A stretch of 64,000 bases of DNA from NCBI GenBank assembly GCA_907165275.2, contig OU015652.1, forward strand, positions 3,549,001 through 3,613,000, in the 5' to 3' direction. Positions 60,563-64,000 of this stretch are shown here, one piece after another; position 1 is the stretch's first letter, and each line of letters begins with the position of its first letter. Under the pieces are notes generated by a model. That model was given only the letters and a program-made list of their open reading frames with translations. It was not told the origin of the DNA and did not search any database. A program made the position numbers and the translations under genes. The DNA comes from Zygaena filipendulae. Lineage: Eukaryota; Arthropoda; Insecta; Lepidoptera; Zygaenidae.

Positions 60563-60753
60563 TCATATGATAAAACCAAGTCCTCCACCACGTCTGTCTG
60601 TTCACAATAAACTCGAGAACTACTGAAGGATTTTCATGAGGTTATCACCAGTAGATAAAGTGATTCAAGAAGAAGGTTTATATTTATAGTTTATCCTGGA
60701 ATCCCCACGGGAACTCCGAAATTACCCCTGGTGAAACTGCGGGGGACAGCAAG
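60563..60753 (+). mobile_element. Helitron-like element
   Basis: GTCCTCCACCACGTCTGTCT near the start, GGAATCCCCACGGGAACTCC, GGTGAAACTGCGGGGGACAG and a CAAG end. Confidence 0.55.
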
Positions 60754-61156
60754 TATATTATATAATGTAGGTTTTTATTTTAAAAAAGGACATAAGTAAA
60801 TATTATCTATATCAATTGTTGCAGCCATTGTACAAGCTCTATTTATTCTAGTACCAGATGGCGCCATGTGATAGTGTCCAAGAATTTTACCATCATCTGA
60901 TAAGATAATGAACCAACATCTGACCCATCGTTAAAAAAATACGTATAAGTAAGGATTTTAGCGAGTGAGCGTGACCTATAGGTTTGTATGCACCAAGATA
61001 GTATCCTATCAAAGCTGACAATGTGCAATATTAAAACAAGTTTCCGATACTGATTGACAATTAAGTTTTTTATTGATTGACAAACATGCTTCCATCTATA
61101 TTTACAAATTCGATACATTTTAATAGCGGCGTATTTGATACCTACCGAGCCATTAA

Positions 61157-61227
61157 TCAACGCCAAGTTCCTACCGCAACAAAAGCAGCTATAGAGCCGG
61201 TAACCGCGGCCAGGAAATTCTCTCCTT
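61157..61227 (-). CDS. Possible terminal exon, membrane C-terminus
   Basis: On the minus strand GGTTTTCAG is followed by 22 codons, GENFLAAVTGSIAAFVAVGT plus WR, and TGA. This is a membrane helix with a tiny tail. AATAAA on the same strand at 61069-61074 lies 83 bp after the stop, as expected for a final exon. The open frame also runs a little upstream of the acceptor. Whether this and 59523-59657 are alternative last exons of one gene or parts of two paralogues cannot be told here. Confidence 0.3.
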
Positions 61228-61627
61228 CTGAAAACCTTTTAATTTCGCCTTTGAAGGTGACTTTACGATTTCGTGATTTTTATGATCTTTCTTTCTTTGA
61301 TTTTTTTATTTTTTATTATTTATTTAACCGTGCCCGCCACTTCTTTTGAACGATCTTAGAATTATTTATTGATATTTCTTTGACCATTTATAATATTACA
61401 TATTTTTCTTTGAGAAAATAAATAGAAATGGCATATCCGTCCCGTATCTGCTGGAATGTTATTAAGAAGTTGCATTAATTGCACGTAATTTTATGTCATC
61501 CTTTGAAGATTCTCACTCTCGAGTGGACAAGGTTTCCTTCGGATCTCGATTTAGATTTGTTATATGGAACCACCATGAAGGCAAAATATTTTATTAAACT
61601 TCGTCGAATGCGTGCTACTATCTTCTA

Positions 61628-61770
61628 CGATAAAAGAGTAGAATCCGCGCATCTGTTCACGCTAGTCTTCTGAACTACTTGAACAGATCATCATGTGATT
61701 TTCACAGACAGATTGTGTGCATTAATTTTTAAATAAAAAAAAAAATTAGCTTGGAGCAACATATAGGCTT
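61628..61770 (+). repeat. Dispersed copy of the 117-bp repeat
   Basis: GATAAAAGAGTAGAATCCGC, TTCACGCTAGTCTTCTGAAC and TTAGCTTGGAGCAACATA, with an A run inserted near 61732. Confidence 0.6.
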
Positions 61771-61815
61771 TGTTTCATTCAAACCAGACGTCGGGAAAGA
61801 AATCCTTACTTAATA

Positions 61816-62003
61816 TCCTACTAATATTATAAATGTGAAAGTTTGGATGTTTATTACTCAATCACGCAAAAACGGCTGAACGGATTTCGATGAAATTTGG
61901 CATGCACGTTGTCAGGGGTACAGAGAAGGAAAATGGGGTACTTTTTATCCCGGAATTCCCGCGGGAACTCCGAAATTACCGTGAAACCGCGGGGCACAGC
62001 CAG
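61816..62003 (+). mobile_element. Helitron-like element, nearly complete
   Basis: TCCTACTAATATTATAAATG, ACGGCTGAACGGATTTCGAT, GGAATTCCCGCGGGAACTCC, then ACCGTGAAACCGCGGGGCAC with half the hairpin lost, ending CCAG between A and T. Confidence 0.7.
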
Positions 62004-62004
62004 T

Positions 62005-62222
62005 TAATTATAAATGCAAAAGTGAGTTTGTTTGTTTGTTACGCTTTCACGCCTTAACGGCCCAACCGATTATCATAAAATTTTGCATGCACTTTTTCAG
62101 GGGTACAAAGAAAGACATAGGGTAGTTTTTTATCCCGGAATTGAAAGTTGAAACCGCGGGGAACAGTCAGTTGTTATATAAAAGTGTTTCACGTGGATGA
62201 AACCGCGGGGCGCAGTTAGTTA
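62005..62222 (+). mobile_element. Helitron-like elements in tandem
   Basis: TTATAAATGCAAAAGTGAG to GAAACCGCGGGGAACAGTCAG (about 62170), then a 50-bp remnant ending GATGAAACCGCGGGGCGCAG and TTAG. Confidence 0.6.
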
Positions 62223-62261
62223 ACAACTACATCATGTTCCTGGTTTGAATGGGCAGGCACC

Positions 62262-62397
62262 CTAAACTTTAATGCGCTTTATCTCTGTATATTTTAATTT
62301 ATTTGAAAAAGCAAAAAATACGTGTCTATTTTTTTTTTTTTCTAACTGACGGACTAATTAGAATTTTGATTTTCAAAAGTAGGCCACATCCCTATTC
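62262..62397. mobile_element. MITE family 2, right-half copy
   Basis: CCTAAACTTTAATGCG through GCAAAAAATACGTGTCTATT to GTAGGCCACATCCCTATT closely matches 53600-53745. The left half is missing. Confidence 0.65.
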
Positions 62398-62787
62398 ACA
62401 TCGTAAACATTCAAAATAGAACCACACCTGCACTTTTGACAATACTGTCCGATACTCAACAGGTCAGCGTATCGACCACTGTCTAGTCTGCATTATACAT
62501 TAAGGCTGTCCCACACACCACAGGTGGTACCATTCACTTTATAGAGTGGCAGAGATAATGTCGGCCTTCAGGTGTTAGCAATAAAGTATACTTCCTCTAT
62601 TAAATTCCTATAACGTGAACTACAGCAGGTATTATAGCCGCAATTATTTTGCTAATAGCGGCGTACGTGCTCAGCTTTTGTCACGGTATACAATATTGTA
62701 TTAATAATTAACAAAAGTCCATAGTTTAAGAGAAATAATGGAATTTGATATTGTAGGTATTTTTTCTATTTTTTTTTTTGCATATTA

Positions 62788-63000
62788 TTCCTAACTCATA
62801 TTATAAATGCGAATCTGAGTTCATTTATTTGTTACGCTTTTGCACCTTAACTGTTTAAACGATTATCATGAAATTTCGCGTACATTTGCAGAAGTTATAG
62901 AAAAGGTTATAACGTAGCTTTTGTCCAGAAAAAAATTAGGTTGAAAATTGATTGACAAAATTTTCATTAACTCGAGCGAAGCCGCGGACAAAGCCAATAT
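62788..63000 (+). mobile_element. Helitron-like element, decayed
   Basis: TCATATTATAAATGCGAATC, TTACGCTTTTGCACCTTAAC, and an end GAGCGAAGCCGCGGACAAAG. Clearly older than its neighbours. Confidence 0.5.
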
Positions 63001-64000
63001 TAATTAGTCCGAGCTGCAGTTCTCTCTCTTGATGAAAGGCGACTACAATAGATCTTTTTAAATCTAGTCTTGAAATTTATTCTAGACCGTCTTTTATCTT
63101 CACGCACTTTTCACCAGAAATAGTTTATAATAACGCAAAAATATGAATGGTAGCTTTTTGCCCTCTACTTTGTGTAATTTCGTATATTATAACTTTCTGC
63201 ATATTTATATTTTCAGGGGGTTACAAATAAATACGTATTTATGTACACAAAACGCACAGGTTCAAATCTAGATCTCGAAACTTGTTACAAAAACTACTCC
63301 ATTTTATAATGTTATAACTTATAGGTAAACAAAAACTGAAACTTCAGTTTCAGTTCAATTTACTTACCACTTTTTTATTATTAAGCATAAAATAAGGTAC
63401 TACTTAGTACTTATATTCCTTTGTTTAAACACAGGGGGACGTGGGACGGGAAGCATGGGACCGCACTCTGCATCTGTTTGAAGGTATCGTAAAATTATTA
63501 TTATTATTATTAATAATCCAATTAAAACCACGACGGCAAGTGGGTAGTAAACCGATTAAAACGGACATTCACTTTTATTACAAACGGACGGACAAACGGA
63601 CTTTTATTATAAATCTTGGCTCCTCGTAACCGGTACTGGTTTAAAAACACCTGCGCATGTACCGCGCATGCACCTATTTTAAAATCTTGCACGTCTTTTT
63701 TTTTCGACCATGACAGTCGACTGACAGACACCGTCCTATTTTAACTAGTTACTTTTTTTTGACTCTTTAGTCAACTCGGCCCGCTCCAAATTTAGCCCGC
63801 GGGCTGAGTTTTCCAAATAATTAATTTTATTAAGTATTTTTGTTTAGTAAACTCAGTCCACTTCAAAAAAAAACAAATGTACCTATTATTGTGTTATTGC
63901 ACACTCGTCAACAAAAATCATTGGGGAACAAAATTACACACCACGGCTTGATTATACTGCATACCTACCTATTTAGTGCTTGCCCCAGACTGTCTGAAAG
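63001..64000. other. Mostly AT-rich, one exon-like block
   Basis: Besides the 49-bp block at 63435-63483, an (ATT)n microsatellite follows at 63495-63515 and CpG-rich sequence with GCGCATG motifs at 63650-63670. No other feature was recognised up to the window end. Confidence 0.45.
63435..63483 (+). CDS. Possible 49-bp internal exon
   Basis: Flanked by AAACACAG and a GTATCG donor, this GC-rich block reads GDVGREAWDRTLHLFE plus one base. Base composition and codons look coding, against very AT-rich flanks. No partner exon was found before the window ends and I do not recognise the peptide. Confidence 0.3.

Noticed and set aside
60843..61166. 107-codon minus-strand frame
   Set aside because: It overlaps the candidate exon at 61157 in another frame, is AT-driven, and shows no domain or composition typical of protein.

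Overview
The window is nuclear DNA from an insect, almost certainly a moth or butterfly. It is AT-rich, genes are split by GT-AG introns, and it is crowded with short Helitron-like elements (3' end a CCGCGG hairpin then CTAG), tRNA-derived SINEs and MITEs of the kind that fill lepidopteran genomes. There are no bacterial operons, ribosome binding sites or CRISPR arrays, and most open reading frames over 60 codons are chance.

The one firmly identified gene is fringe (fng), on the + strand from about 9.2 to 23.7 kb. Eight coding exons (9649-9942, 15312-15360, 15573-15675, 20784-20919, 20999-21084, 21212-21282, 22751-22928, 23356-23410) join in frame into a 323-residue Golgi beta-1,3-N-acetylglucosaminyltransferase that extends O-fucose on Notch. 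A second, unrecognised gene at 40660-41487 (+) encodes a secreted Pro/Asn-rich protein, with poly(A) signals after the stop and a possible TATA promoter at 39370. Weaker gene evidence lies at 49479-52000 (+, two exons that join in phase), at 59523-59657 and 61157-61227 (-, two possible terminal exons ending in membrane segments) and at 63435-63483 (+, a 49-bp exon-like block).

The most unusual region is 28115-35768. Two identical 236-bp direct repeats (TGTTAG...CTAACA) flank 7.2 kb, and the whole is bounded by a CAAG duplication. This is the structure of a recently inserted LTR element, but no gag or pol is visible. The interior instead holds a 68-bp tandem array, a broken LINE fragment, a Helitron-like fragment and three 117-bp tandem repeats.

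Other structured DNA includes an eight-copy tandem array with a strict 100-bp period (45361-46139), a miRNA-like hairpin (38911-39036), a MITE family with AT-rich 4-bp target duplications (53954-54163, 56346-56581), a second MITE family with CRE-like TGACGTCA sites (around 52.8-53.7 kb and 62.3 kb), and at least twenty Helitron-like copies in both orientations. The rest is AT-rich intron or intergenic DNA in which the oligomer TAGGTACCTA recurs very often.
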